Origin: Candidatus Cryptobacteroides faecihippi
GTDB lineage: Bacteria; Bacteroidota; Bacteroidia; Bacteroidales; UBA932
DNA: 15,528 bases
NCBI GenBank assembly: GCA_018066065.1
Contig: JAGHSC010000016.1
Span: 1-15,528 of the forward strand
Reading direction: 5' to 3'
Positions within the stretch are counted from its first letter, which is position 1. Each line of letters opens with the position of its first letter. Positions 7,037 to 13,195 of this stretch are shown here, piece by piece. The notes under the pieces are model-generated. The model had not been told where the DNA came from. It searched no databases and saw only the letters and a list, made by a program, of their open reading frames with translations. The position numbers were made by a program, and so were the translations under genes.

Positions 7037-8241
7037 ATGAAAAGCATCACAAAGCTTCTCGCGGTTGCCCTCGCATCCGCAGCAATCATCTCGGCCTGCG
7101 CACCTAAGGGACAGGAAACGAGAAAGGACAGCGACCTTCATGTCTGCGCCTACATCTGGCCTTCATGCCATGACGATTCCCTCGCCCACCGCTGGCTCTG
7201 GGAGGAAGGAATCGGTGAATGGGAGGTAATCAAGAAGGGCGACAAGCGCTTCGCCGACCACTACCAGCCAAGGGTTCCGTTCTGGGGCTACGAACTGGAC
7301 AACGACCCGGTCGTCGTCGAGAAATGGATCCAGACCGCTCTCAAGTACGGTGTCAACACCTTCATCTATGACTGGTACTGGTACACCACCGAGACGGATA
7401 CTCAGGACCATACCTCGAGAGTGCGCTCAACGATGGATTCCTCAAGGCTCCGAGCAACGGAAAGATGGATTTCTACATCATGTGGGCAAACCACGACGTG
7501 AAGTACAACTACTGGAACTATCACAAGTGGGGTGACAACGAGGAGAGGCTCTTCAACCCGGATGTCGACTGGGACAAGCTCAAGAAGGTCACCGCAAGGA
7601 TCATCAACCAGTACTTCCATCTTCCGAACTACGTCAAGATCGACGGCTGCCCGGTCCTCGCGATCTTCTCCATCGACAACTTCGTCCGCGGCTTCGGTTC
7701 AGAGGATGAGGCTGCCAAGGCAATGGAATACATGCGCGAGGAGGTCAGGAAGGCTGGCTTCCCGGGACTCCACATCCAGGAGACCCAGGGTGGCGGCTAC
7801 ATCATGAGCGACGAGAGGATCGCACAGATGAAGCGCCGCATCGAGAAGTTCGGAATCAACAGCGAGGCTCTCTACAACATGGGAGGCTTCACTTCAGACT
7901 ACATCCAGTACGGAAAGAACGCACTCGCATGCAGGGCCCAGATGGACGAAGCATTCGATGTCCCTGTCTTCCCTACCGTCTCAGTCGGCTGGGATGACAC
8001 TCCTCGCTTCCCTGCCAAGGGCGCCGAGGATGTCACCCGCTTCCACCAGACCCCACAGAGCTTCGCGACCTATCTCCAGAAGGCCAAGGAATATGTGTAT
8101 GCGCACCCTGAGCAGCCAAAGTTCATGATGATCAATGCATGGAACGAGTGGGTCGAGGGCAGCTACCTCCTTCCTGACCACTACTACGGCTTCGGCTACC
8201 TCGAGGCAGTCCGCGACGTGCTGGAAGGCAAATACGACTAG
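7037..8241 (+). pseudogene. WbsX/GH99-like lipoprotein glycosidase gene, frameshifted
   Basis: Two frames join into one protein of about 401 residues of the WbsX (Glyco_tran_WbsX)/GH99-like group. The start is the ATG at 7037, which gives a lipoprotein signal MKSITKLLAVALASAAIISAC with lipobox ISAC and C21. Frame one carries YIWPSCHDD, then RVPFWGYELDND and NTFIYDWYWY. The frame then changes by one missing base around 7385-7398. Frame two carries GPYLESALNDGFL, KMDFYIMWANHD, SVGWDDTPR and the family hallmark NAWNEWVEGSYLLPD near 8130-8175, ending at TAG 8239-8241. The total of 1205 bases is one short of a multiple of three. A surface lipoprotein is more likely a hydrolase (GH99-like, on mannose-type or related linkages) than a glycosyltransferase. 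It ends 3 bases from the convergent transporter gene. A 41-base piece of it (8032-8072) recurs at the end of the window. Confidence 0.85.
8032..8072 (+). repeat. 41-base segment repeated at the right end of the window (copy 1)
   Basis: This internal piece of the WbsX-like gene, coding VTRFHQTPQSFATY, matches 15488-15528 in the same orientation at 40 of 41 positions. The only difference is C at 8046 versus T at 15502, which is synonymous (CAC/CAT, His). Confidence 0.9.
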
Positions 8242-8244
8242 ACA

Positions 8245-9132
8245 TCAGTCCCGGGACGCCGTCCAGACTCCGGCAAGCGTCAGGACGCATCCAACGATGG
8301 CGACAGGGGCAAGCCTTTCACCAAGGATAAGGGCCGCTCCCAGCAGCGTGAACAACGGATTAAGATAGATATAATTGGAGCTCGACACTGTGCCGAGCTT
8401 CTTTATTATCACGTTCCACATGGCATAGCAGATGAGTGAAGCGATGACTCCGAGGAAAAGGATATTCAGAAGGACCTTTGTCTGCGCGAATCCGGAAAGC
8501 GGGAAAGCCCATCCATTGTACAAAAGTACAGGTATGATGGTCACGAGTCCGTAGAAGAAGACCTTGCGGCTGACCATCACGGAAGGGTATTTCTTCAGGA
8601 TGTCGTTCGTCACGATCGTGTAGATTGCCCAGGTCAGCGATGCGACCAGGGCAAGGATGTCACCGATCAGGCTCAGGTGGAATTCCTCTCCCCCGCTGAA
8701 GGCTATCATTCCGATGCCGAGCAGTGCCATGACGCTGCCGACCAATGTCCATTTCCCGATTCCGACCTTCTTGATCGCGGAGTACAGCAAGGCTGTGAGC
8801 AGAGGTGTGGTGCAGACGATGAATGAGACATTGCTGGCCATGGTGTACTGCAGGGCGGTGTTTTCGGACCAGAAGTAAAGGCTTCCTCCCATGATTCCGG
8901 AGACAGCCATCGTAAGCTCATCCTTGAAGGAACTGCAGAACAGTTTCGGGCGGCTTTTAAGCTCGAAGAGCCACATTCCCGCATAGGCGATGCAGAAGCG
9001 GATGAGGAAGATTTCCTCCGGAGTCAGCCCCGCGATCAGGAGTGTCTTTGTGGAGATGAAGGTAAGCCCCCAGATGCCAACGATGACGATGGCAATGATG
9101 TGATAGATGGTGTTGCCTGCTCTGTTGTTCAT
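8245..9132 (-). CDS. EamA/DMT-family inner-membrane transporter
   Basis: 295-residue polytopic membrane protein of the drug/metabolite transporter superfamily, with about ten hydrophobic helices in two similar EamA halves. Typical marks are IVIVGIWGLTFISTKTLL in helix 1, GGSLYFWSENTALQYTMASNVSFIVCTTPLLTALL in the first half, and SSSNYIYLNPLFTLLGAALILGERLAPVAIVGCVLTLAGV at the end. The ATG at 9132 is chosen; a longer reading frame begins at a TTG at 9144 that lies inside the likely promoter box. It is divergent from the isomerase-like gene at 9212 and ends 3 bases from the stop of the WbsX-like gene. The substrate cannot be predicted; such exporters or permeases carry amino acids, purines, sugars or small metabolites. 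Confidence 0.88.
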   Translation of the reverse strand: MNNRAGNTIYHIIAIVIVGIWGLTFISTKTLLIAGLTPEEIFLIRFCIAYAGMWLFELKSRPKLFCSSFKDELTMAVSGIMGGSLYFWSENTALQYTMASNVSFIVCTTPLLTALLYSAIKKVGIGKWTLVGSVMALLGIGMIAFSGGEEFHLSLIGDILALVASLTWAIYTIVTNDILKKYPSVMVSRKVFFYGLVTIIPVLLYNGWAFPLSGFAQTKVLLNILFLGVIASLICYAMWNVIIKKLGTVSSSNYIYLNPLFTLLGAALILGERLAPVAIVGCVLTLAGVWTASRD

Positions 9133-9141
9133 TTCGGATGC

Positions 9142-9149
9142 CAAAATTA
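9142..9149 (-). promoter_or_regulatory. Possible -7 box for the EamA transporter gene
   Basis: Minus-strand TAATTTTG is a perfect TAnnTTTG match. It lies only 9 bases before the ATG at 9132, so the transcript would be almost leaderless, or translation might begin downstream. That short distance lowers confidence. Confidence 0.35.
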
Positions 9150-9161
9150 GACATTTTATTT

Positions 9162-9169
9162 TATATTTG
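9162..9169 (+). promoter_or_regulatory. -7 promoter box for the isomerase-like gene
   Basis: TATATTTG is a perfect TAnnTTTG match, with the expected start of transcription near 9175 and a leader of about 36 bases to the ATG at 9212. It lies 12 bases from the opposing box at 9142-9149, so the two promoters would share their upstream DNA. No clear -33 TTTG. Confidence 0.5.
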
Positions 9170-9211
9170 CCTCCTCGGAGCCCTAACCATCAGCCCACCG
9201 GATCAGAAAAG

Positions 9212-10426
9212 ATGAAAGACATAGCAATCTACACACTGACTTCATCCCTTCATGATGAAGCCGCCGTGGGAGGAGTCACCCGCGAGTTCCTCAGCAGCCT
9301 AGGGATTGAATATTCATTCAAGGGAAGCGATTTCTCTGAATATGGAAGGCACGACCTTGATCTCATTTTCGTGAGGACAGGTGGTTCGGAGGGCATAATC
9401 CTCCCGATGATACCTGAGCTTCGCGCAAGGAGCAAGGCTCCGTTCTACCTTCTCACATCAGGCAAGAGCAACTCCCTGGCCGCTTCGCTGGAGATCCTCT
9501 CCTACCTCAGGCAGAACGGGATGAAGGGTGAGGTCCTTCACGGCAGCCCGGAGTACATCTCAGGCAGGATCAGCCTTCTTGAAAGAGTCGGTGCGGCCCG
9601 CAGGAAACTTGACGGCAGGAAGCTTGGAGTTGTTGGCAAGCCTTCGGACTGGCTCATTGCAAGCCAGGCCAACTATGCGGCAGTGAAGGCTGCTTCAGGC
9701 ATCGAGCTGTTGGACATCCCTCTTCAGAGGGTCAATGAGATCTGCAGCACTCTCCCGGAGCAGAAGGATGAAGAACTGCTTTCCAAGGCTCCGACGCAGG
9801 GCATCAAGGATTCCATCTCCGATGCCTTGAAGATCTACGAGGCGCTCAAGGCCATCATTTCCGACAACGAACTCAGCGGACTGACAATCAGGTGTTTCGA
9901 CCTGCTTACTTCAATGAGGAACACAGGTTGCGTGGCGCTTGCGAAGCTCAATTCGGAGGGGTTTGTCGGATGCTGCGAGGGCGATGTTCCGACAATGCTT
10001 TCAATGGCTGTGTCAAGAGCTGTGACAGGAGTCTCAGGCTTCCAGGCAAACCCATCCAGGATCGATCCGCAGACAGGTGAACTTTTGTTCGCCCACTGCA
10101 CCATTCCTTTCGAGATGGTGGAATCCTACGAGCTGGACACTCATTTCGAGTCCGGAATCGGAGTCGGAGTGCGCGGCTGGATGAAGAACGGTGATGTGAC
10201 CATCTTCAAGGTCTCAGGCGACCTCAAGAGACATTTCGCGGCTGAGGGCAGACTTGTCAGAAGCCAGGCAGAGGCCAATCTCTGCCGCACCCAGCAGGTC
10301 ATCATGCTTGATGATCCATCACAGGCCAAGTACTTCCTGACCGACCCTATCGGCAACCACCATGTGATCATCCCGGGCCATTGCAGGGCTGAGCTTGACG
10401 CCCTGATGGAGTCGCTTCAGGGTTGA
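9212..10426 (+). CDS. Short L-fucose/L-arabinose isomerase-like protein
   Basis: 404-residue cytoplasmic protein of the fucose/arabinose isomerase superfamily (COG2407-like), probably an aldose-ketose isomerase for a pentose or deoxyhexose. The ATG at 9212 is chosen; a longer frame from 9107 would run through the promoter and the opposing transporter gene. Residues 1-170 are Rossmann-like (KLGVVGKPSDWLI at 137-149). Residues about 225-300 carry the core: CFDLLTSMRNTGCVALAKLN, then CCEGDVPTML with probable metal ligand E256, FQANPSRID and LLFAHCTIP with H295. The C-terminal domain includes GNHHVIIPGH with H384, matching the histidine that ligates metal in FucI. It is much shorter than classical FucI (about 590 residues) and lacks that enzyme's N-terminal domains. 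Placed next to rhamnose and other sugar genes, it may act on sugar released there. The actual substrate is unknown. Confidence 0.75.
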   Translation: MKDIAIYTLTSSLHDEAAVGGVTREFLSSLGIEYSFKGSDFSEYGRHDLDLIFVRTGGSEGIILPMIPELRARSKAPFYLLTSGKSNSLAASLEILSYLRQNGMKGEVLHGSPEYISGRISLLERVGAARRKLDGRKLGVVGKPSDWLIASQANYAAVKAASGIELLDIPLQRVNEICSTLPEQKDEELLSKAPTQGIKDSISDALKIYEALKAIISDNELSGLTIRCFDLLTSMRNTGCVALAKLNSEGFVGCCEGDVPTMLSMAVSRAVTGVSGFQANPSRIDPQTGELLFAHCTIPFEMVESYELDTHFESGIGVGVRGWMKNGDVTIFKVSGDLKRHFAAEGRLVRSQAEANLCRTQQVIMLDDPSQAKYFLTDPIGNHHVIIPGHCRAELDALMESLQG

Positions 10427-10597
10427 TCTGACTGCAATCCTTCCGGCTCTTATCCTGGCACTCATCCTGAGTTCCTTCCATTCTCCTGCAATGAATGCGA
10501 TGTTGATGCCCACGAGCATCGACAGTGCAAGGACTACGATTGCTGCATAGATCACGAAGTGGATTGCTGCTGCGATTGCTGAAATGATTGCTGTCAT
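10319..10597 (-). CDS. Possible small membrane protein, overlapping the isomerase 3' end
   Basis: A 92-codon frame starting at the ATG at 10597 begins MTAIISAIAAAIHFVIYAAIVVLALSMLVG, a long hydrophobic stretch fit for one or two membrane helices. A basic tail follows (MSARIRAGRIAVRSTLKRLHQG). A perfect -7 box lies upstream at 10626-10633. The last 36 codons run antisense to the end of the isomerase gene, and their composition looks less protein-like, so the true end could differ. I recognise no family. The gene fills the only gap between the isomerase and the lipoprotein gene, and the promoter-like sequence plus good hydrophobic pattern are the case for it. Confidence 0.5.
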   Translation of the reverse strand: MTAIISAIAAAIHFVIYAAIVVLALSMLVGINIAFIAGEWKELRMSARIRAGRIAVRSTLKRLHQGVKLSPAMARDDHMVVADRVGQEVLGL

Positions 10598-10625
10598 GGC
10601 GTGTCTCTGTTTTTTGTTTCTGGTG

Positions 10626-10633
10626 CAAAGATA
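10626..10633 (-). promoter_or_regulatory. -7 promoter box for the small membrane protein
   Basis: Minus-strand TATCTTTG matches TAnnTTTG perfectly. Transcription would begin near 10620 and leave a leader of about 23 bases to the ATG at 10597. A TTTG lies upstream at 26 bases spacing, somewhat wider than the usual 19-21. Confidence 0.45.
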
Positions 10634-10642
10634 GCGGCAGCG

Positions 10643-10661
10643 TGTGCCACTTTGCGGCACA
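10643..10661. promoter_or_regulatory. Candidate operator dyad between divergent genes
   Basis: Perfect inverted repeat TGTGCC and GGCACA, separated by 7 bases (ACTTTGC). It is centred between the minus-strand -7 box at 10626-10633 and the plus-strand -7 box at 10687-10694. A dimeric regulator could control both genes from here. It has the same 6-7-6 layout as the dyad at 30-48. Confidence 0.4.
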
Positions 10662-10686
10662 AACTGCGAATAAACACATAAATACT

Positions 10687-10694
10687 TATTTTTG
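10687..10694 (+). promoter_or_regulatory. -7 promoter box for the six-hairpin-like lipoprotein gene
   Basis: TATTTTTG matches TAnnTTTG perfectly and lies 21 bases before the ATG at 10716. It overlaps a short palindrome AAATA-CT-TATTT (10680-10691) that is the exact reverse complement of the core at the GH43 promoter (58-69 region). The frame extends upstream to a TTG at 10692, but that lies inside this box, so it is not the start. Confidence 0.5.
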
Positions 10695-10715
10695 GGAAAC
10701 AGAAAAAAAGAAGGG

Positions 10716-12677
10716 ATGAAAAGAATCGTTTATGCCGCAATAGCGGTGCTTGCAGCAGTGTCCTGCACTTCAGGCAGGTATCATTGGTCAGAAGACTCGC
10801 TTATTGCCCCTGATGGATCGATTGTAGGCCAGGCTTCAGCCAGTGCGAACAAAGGGATCGGCATCAGGACAAAGACAGAAAAGGTGGCGGAAAGCACGTT
10901 CAAGGTCACTTTCACATTCACGGCAGATGAAGATGTTGAAGACGCTAGGCTCAATGCTGACTTCATCCATTCTTCCCATTCTGACTACTGGATGCTTCCG
11001 GCAGTGTCATACAACGGAAACTGGTGGGGAAAGGGGCTGGAGCCCAAAGGTGCCGGAAAGGATGGCCGATGGAGGACCTACTCCTACCGCCGCTCCCCTA
11101 TCCCAGGGGCTGTCTATTCTGAAGGAGAGAGACATGCGGTCGCAACCTGGAGCGATGTTCCGCAGTGTAGCCAGGATGATTTTTCCTACAGTGTGATGCC
11201 GGAAGACAGCGCCACAACCCACAGACTGGTCTGGCCTGAGGAGGAACTACCTGATTTCTACTGCAACAGGGACAGGTATGACCAGGGATGGAGAAGAAGC
11301 GCGAGCATGAAGGCCGGAGAATCCAGGAGCTTGACCATGTACGTCGATGTCACTGGGATCGAGCCTCAGCACAAGGCTGTCTCACACTTCCTGAAGCAGT
11401 GCTGGAACAGTATGGAGCATCCTCACATGGCGGTTCCTGACTACAATGCAGTCTGGGATCTCGGGACAAGGTTCTTCAAGAAGAGCCTTTGGGCCGAGGA
11501 AGGAATATTCAAAGGTTTCAGCATTGGCCTGCTTCCAGGAGCGGATGGAAGTTGGTTCCAGCGTCCAGGCGGGCGCTATGAGAGCGGCTGGTGCGGGCAG
11601 AACATAAGCGCAAGCTGTTCCCTGCTCTGGGACTACCTCAAGCATGGCGACAAGGAATCTCTTGAGAAAGGCCTTGCCACCCTGGACTGCTGGGCAGACA
11701 ACTGCCGCCTGCCGAACGGCCTGTTCATCACGCAGTTCGATCCAATCCTCGATGGTGGGGAATGCAGGATCGACGCTTGCAATCTCGGCACCAGTGCCAT
11801 GAATTTCCTTGTCGCAGAACAACTTGCAAAGGAATGCGGCCATGACAGGCCTCAGTACCGGGAGCTTGCGCTTGCTGCCCTGGACTTTGTCATGGCTGAC
11901 CAGCAGGACAACGGATGCTACGCCCGCGGATGGACCTATGACGGTGAGTGCATATTCCGCGAAGGGACCGTGGGCATGTTCATGGTTCCTCCAATGATCG
12001 ATGCCTACAGCATCACCGGGGAGCAGAAGTATCTTGACTCGGCCCTGAAGGCTTACGACTATTATTTTTCCGAGCTCAGGAATGATGGTTACACCACGGC
12101 GGGAGCGCTCGACACTTGGTGCATCGACAAGGAATCGTCAGTGTCACTGATCCGCTCGGCAATCAGGATGTACAAGCTCAGCGGGGAGCAAAGATACCTT
12201 GACGATGCCGTCATGGTGTCATATTACCTGAGTACATGGATGTGGCATTACGATGGCATCTATCCGGAAGATGATTCATTCTCCATCAATGACTTCCACA
12301 CTTTCGGCGGGACAAGCGTGTCGACTCAGCACCATCATCTGGATGTCTATGCCTGCCTCTGGACTCCGGAATGGGTGGAACTTGCCGAGCTTACGGGCGA
12401 CAGCCAGTGGAGGGAGAAGGCAGATGCTATCTGGGCATACGCCTGCCAGAAGATTTCGGATGGGACAACGGCGATCAATGGACGGGTACGTCCTGCGGGA
12501 GGACAGAACGAGGCTTGCTTCGAGAACTATTGGGGATTCTCGCTCAGACAGGGAGAGAGTGCCGAAGGGTTGAGAGAAGCTCCATCTTCGTCTCGCCAGG
12601 ATCGTCTCAACGACTGGCTTGTTGCATGGCCTTCGGCATTCAGGCTCGAGGCGATGCGTCGCATGGATGTGATCTAG
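10716..12677 (+). CDS. Lipoprotein with six-hairpin glycosidase-like domain, family not identified
   Basis: 653 residues from the ATG at 10716, chosen because it begins a lipoprotein signal MKRIVYAAIAVLAAVSC with C17 as likely lipidation site. Residues about 20-230 are rich in beta strands (FKVTFTFTADEDVEDARLNADF; SRSLTMYVDVTG). Residues about 235-640 look like an (alpha/alpha)6 toroid: repeated helical hairpins with aromatic and acidic loops, such as RRYESGWCGQN-like GGRYESGWCGQN, LDCWADNCRLPNG, ADQQDNGCYARGWTYDGECIFREGTVGMFMVP, SITGEQKYLDSALKAYDYYF and KLSGEQRYLDDAVMVSYYLSTW. This fold is shared by GH88, GH105, GH127 and related families, and the protein is probably a surface glycoside hydrolase or lyase. 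I cannot place it in a named family or assign catalytic residues. It stands alone as a transcription unit downstream of its own promoter and dyad. Confidence 0.7.
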   Translation: MKRIVYAAIAVLAAVSCTSGRYHWSEDSLIAPDGSIVGQASASANKGIGIRTKTEKVAESTFKVTFTFTADEDVEDARLNADFIHSSHSDYWMLPAVSYNGNWWGKGLEPKGAGKDGRWRTYSYRRSPIPGAVYSEGERHAVATWSDVPQCSQDDFSYSVMPEDSATTHRLVWPEEELPDFYCNRDRYDQGWRRSASMKAGESRSLTMYVDVTGIEPQHKAVSHFLKQCWNSMEHPHMAVPDYNAVWDLGTRFFKKSLWAEEGIFKGFSIGLLPGADGSWFQRPGGRYESGWCGQNISASCSLLWDYLKHGDKESLEKGLATLDCWADNCRLPNGLFITQFDPILDGGECRIDACNLGTSAMNFLVAEQLAKECGHDRPQYRELALAALDFVMADQQDNGCYARGWTYDGECIFREGTVGMFMVPPMIDAYSITGEQKYLDSALKAYDYYFSELRNDGYTTAGALDTWCIDKESSVSLIRSAIRMYKLSGEQRYLDDAVMVSYYLSTWMWHYDGIYPEDDSFSINDFHTFGGTSVSTQHHHLDVYACLWTPEWVELAELTGDSQWREKADAIWAYACQKISDGTTAINGRVRPAGGQNEACFENYWGFSLRQGESAEGLREAPSSSRQDRLNDWLVAWPSAFRLEAMRRMDVI

Positions 12678-12713
12678 CCTAGCTGGAGAAGTGACGGAAG
12701 TCTCTTCCTCCCT

Positions 12714-12728
12714 CCGAGGCCGCCTCGG
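12714..12728. repeat. GC-rich palindrome 37 bases after the lipoprotein gene
   Basis: CCGAGGC and GCCTCGG flank a single central C, which would fold as a 5-base-pair stem with a GCCGC loop. Its position suggests a role in ending transcription or protecting the 3' end, but no T tract follows, so it is not called a terminator. Confidence 0.4.
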
Positions 12729-12751
12729 GAGCGGAATCGAGCCATCGTTCT

Positions 12752-12791
12752 GTCCGTCGCACTTGCGACGAGCGGAATCGGAGGGCAAAGC
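12752..12791 (+). repeat. 40-base direct repeat, copy A
   Basis: Matches copy B (12885-12924) at 34 of 40 positions with no gap. The two ends, GTCCGTCGCAC and CGGAATCGGAGGGCAAAGC, are identical in both, while the middle 10 bases vary. In copy A the left part is itself a hairpin, CGTCGCA and TGCGACG around CT (12755-12770). An 11-base partial copy of the core, GAGCGGAATCG, also lies at 12729-12739. Confidence 0.75.
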
Positions 12792-12884
12792 TGCTTTTCG
12801 TTGACTCGGCGGACGGATAATGGGGCAATTCCTGGACAAAAGCCCGCTCGGAGGGCCTCACAAGCAGAATGGAGCTATTATTAC

Positions 12885-12924
12885 GTCCGTCGCACGCGGG
12901 ATGGACGGAATCGGAGGGCAAAGC
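12885..12924 (+). repeat. 40-base direct repeat, copy B
   Basis: Second copy of the repeat at 12752-12791, starting 133 bases further on. In this copy the right part folds instead with the following bases: 12900-12908 pairs with 12924-12932 (GGACGG with CCGTCC, plus flanking pairs and one G-T), leaving a 15-base loop that holds the conserved repeat core. Confidence 0.75.
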
Positions 12925-12977
12925 CGTCCGTCGAGGGAAGCAAAAGCGGCGAACGAGGGAAAAGCCGCGCACCGGGA

Positions 12978-13156
12978 GGGCCGGAGGGGTGTACACGCAG
13001 CCCGCATAGGAGCGACGCCGTAGCGAACAAGAGCCTATGCGGTGAAAAGCGAGCGTGTGTCTGAGGCGCAGCGCGCCGAGTTAGCGAGCCACCGCAGTGG
13101 CCGCAGTGAGTAGGCGATCGCGACGTGGTCGGGCGGAGTGCACACCCCTCCGGCCC
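12978..13156. repeat. Long inverted repeat with 19-base arms and nested hairpins
   Basis: The left arm GGGCCGGAGGGGTGTACAC (12978-12996) and right arm GTGCACACCCCTCCGGCCC (13138-13156) are complementary at 18 of 19 positions. They enclose 141 bases with their own hairpins: CCGCATAGG/CCTATGCGG (13002-13042), GGCGC/GCGCC around AGC (13065-13077), and CCAC/GTGG around CGCA at about 13089-13100. Folded as RNA this is a closing stem over a multi-branched loop. As DNA it resembles the terminal repeats of a small nonautonomous element. No target-site duplication or transposase was recognised. Confidence 0.7.
13002..13042. repeat. Perfect 9-base-pair hairpin with 23-base loop
   Basis: CCGCATAGG (13002-13010) and CCTATGCGG (13034-13042) are exactly complementary and lie just inside the left arm of the long inverted repeat. 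The loop includes AGCGACGCCGTAGCGAAC. Confidence 0.65.
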
Positions 13157-13195
13157 AAGGGAAAACCAGGAGCCAGCCCAAAATGCACTCACACG

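Larger units (their letters stand above)
12678..13195. other. Structure-rich noncoding region between convergent genes
   Basis: About 520 bases between the stop of the lipoprotein gene and the stop of thrC with no credible gene. Open frames exist in several registers but start without signals, overlap one another and have low-complexity Arg/Ser/Pro-rich translations, as expected of GC-rich repeat DNA. It contains a GC hairpin just after the first gene (12714-12728), a 40-base direct repeat, several small hairpins, and a long inverted repeat. No T-rich terminator tract follows any of the hairpins. Confidence 0.75.

Noticed and set aside
9107..9211. Upstream start for the isomerase-like gene at 9107
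   Set aside because: The extension runs through the divergent promoters and into the opposing transporter gene; MKDIAIYTL at 9212 fits the family N-terminus.
12276..12839. 187-codon minus-strand frame ending inside the lipoprotein gene
   Set aside because: Half is antisense to the lipoprotein gene and half is repeat DNA; the translation is Arg/Ser/Pro-rich without a recognisable domain.
12978..13156. Insertion sequence or tRNA/rRNA fragment
   Set aside because: No transposase frame, no target duplication recognised, and no cloverleaf or rRNA-like motif; kept as an unclassified inverted-repeat element.
12881..13192. 103-codon minus-strand frame in the repeat region
   Set aside because: Composition follows the repeats and hairpins, overlapping frames exist on both strands, and there is no start signal.
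12678..13195. CRISPR array
   Set aside because: The 40-base repeats occur only twice, diverge in the middle and are 133 bases apart, with no uniform spacers or cas genes.
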